Part shown: positions 63,278-64,000 of the stretch, one piece after another | How positions within the stretch are numbered: the stretch's first letter is position 1 | Layout of the letters: the number at the start of each line of letters is the position of its first letter | Source of the DNA: Pseudomonas gingeri | GTDB taxonomy: Bacteria > Pseudomonadota > Gammaproteobacteria > Pseudomonadales > Pseudomonadaceae | Direction of reading: 5' to 3' | Length of the DNA: 64,000 nt | Assembly (NCBI RefSeq): GCF_013386115.1 | Contig: NZ_JACAOR010000007.1 | Location: forward strand, 24,702-88,701 | Notes under the pieces: generated by a model | Database searches by the model: none | Told to the model about the DNA's origin: nothing | What the model saw: only the letters and a program-made list of their open reading frames with translations | Translations under genes and position numbers: made by a program

Positions 63278-63733
63278 ATGTCTCAAAGCACCCTGTCTCA
63301 AAACACCACAGCTCATTCTGCCCTCGGCTCGCTGTCCGACAATACCTCCGCATCCGCCGGTGTCGCCCTGGCCGGGCGGATCCTGCTCAGCGTGATCTTC
63401 CTGCTCTCCGGTTTCTCGAAAGTCGCCGATCCCAGTGCCATGCTCGGCTACATCGGTTCGGCCGGCCTGCCGTTCCCGCAACTGGCGCTGATCGTGGCGA
63501 TCGCCGTCGAAATCGGCGGCAGCCTGCTGCTGATCCTCGGCTACCGGACCCGCCTGGTCGCGCTGGTGATGGCCGTCTTCACCCTCGCCACCGCCCTGGC
63601 CTTCCACAATCACCTGGCCGACCAGAATCAGTTCATCCATTTCTTCAAGAACATCGCGATGACCGGTGGCCTGTTGCAGGTGGTGGCCTTCGGTGCCGGG
63701 CGTTTCAGCCTGGACGCCCGTCGCCGCGGTTGA
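63278..63733 (+). CDS. DoxX-family membrane protein
   Basis: Predicted 151 aa inner-membrane protein with four hydrophobic helices. Typical DoxX features are GRILLSVIFLLSGFSKVADP near the start and GGSLLLILGYRTRLVALVMA in the middle; the end FIHFFKNIAMTGGLLQVVAF is also usual. Relatives are linked to redox or stress functions without a settled reaction. Divergent from a LysR gene. Confidence 0.87.
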   Translation: MSQSTLSQNTTAHSALGSLSDNTSASAGVALAGRILLSVIFLLSGFSKVADPSAMLGYIGSAGLPFPQLALIVAIAVEIGGSLLLILGYRTRLVALVMAVFTLATALAFHNHLADQNQFIHFFKNIAMTGGLLQVVAFGAGRFSLDARRRG

Positions 63734-63770
63734 GATCGGACTCCCCGCCCGGTTGAGCGGGAACCACACC

Positions 63771-63854
63771 TGCAGGCGCCGGCTTGCCGGCGATAGCGGC
63801 CGGTCAGGCGATGCAAGGCCCGCTGGCCTCATCGCCGGCTTGTCGGCGCCTGAC
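63771..63854. repeat. REP pair after the doxX-like gene
   Basis: Inverted REP units GCGCCGGCTTGCCGGCGATA and CATCGCCGGCTTGTCGGCGC flank a short centre. The second unit is a variant. Confidence 0.75.
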
Positions 63855-63938
63855 AGACCTTGGCCTCGCCGTACCAGACATGATGTGCAAGGATAGTGCG
63901 CTGCACAGCGTTGTCTGCCGGATTGCCAAGGATGCTTC

Positions 63939-64000
63939 ATGACTGCCCTCTCCTCCCACGCCCCGCCCAAACAGGCCCCGACCAAACCGGGCCGCCTGGA
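63939..64000 (+). CDS. Start of an unidentified gene, cut by the window end
   Basis: ATG at 63939 with AAGGA seven bases upstream opens a frame that runs to the window edge: MTALSSHAPPKQAPTKPGRL and onward. Only about 20 residues are visible, a polar Pro/Lys-rich leader, so no family can be assigned. Confidence 0.55.
   Translation, partial: MTALSSHAPPKQAPTKPGRL

Overview
The window is high-GC DNA with the gene content of a Pseudomonas of the fluorescens/putida type. It holds pvdQ beside a PA2384-like iron regulator, a CrcY-type and a PrrF-type small RNA, the liu leucine-degradation genes, a gnd-zwf operon, and many GCCGGCTTGCCGGC-type REP elements. There are no rRNA or tRNA genes, no insertion sequences and no CRISPR. 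Most of the sequence is ordinary chromosome; two blocks of very large toxin/effector-like genes stand out.

Layout. 1-3.4 kb: gnd-zwf-HAD phosphatase operon (minus strand, each gene overlapping the next). 3.5-12.9 kb: two tandem 1504 and 1605 aa dermonecrotic-toxin-like (DUF6543-type) proteins, minus strand. 13.0-20.4 kb: acetyltransferase, ZapE-like ATPase, NTF2-like protein, YafY/WYL regulator, aldo/keto reductase, WHy/LEA lipoprotein, second acetyltransferase, and a nitrilase with divergent LysR. 20.5-25.2 kb: iron/pyoverdine patch (FecR/FpvR-like anti-sigma factor, PvdQ acylase, Fur-like regulator) plus two tiny envelope proteins. 25.2-36.1 kb: LysR with divergent aldo/keto reductase, tamA-tamB, acetyltransferase, xthA, and a phosphate-binding/OmpA fusion. 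36.3-38.6 kb: acyl-CoA dehydrogenase with divergent LysR. 38.6-59.1 kb: the liu regulon, split in two. liuR-liuE and the sRNA gene crcY lie on the left and liuABCD on the right. Between them sits a block of about 12.6 kb with an ADP-ribosyltransferase-like protein and two giant paralogues that join a dermonecrotic-toxin-like N-terminus to leucine-rich repeats and a NEL-type E3 ubiquitin ligase domain. 59.3-64 kb: an S24/cI-like repressor that lacks the Ser-Lys dyad, a DUF6124-like protein, prrF, an M14 carboxypeptidase, a LysR/DoxX pair and the start of one further gene.

How it fits together. LiuR has a perfect palindromic operator in front of liuR-liuE and another in front of liuABCD, so one regulator probably still controls both halves across the insert. 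CrcY (sigma54 promoter, repeated Hfq/Crc-type A-rich motifs) links carbon catabolite control to this spot. PvdQ, the FecR-like protein, the Fur-like protein and PrrF form the iron theme. The DUF6543/NEL/ART-like proteins look like host-directed effectors. No secretion apparatus, chaperone gene or hrp box is visible here, so their export route is unknown.
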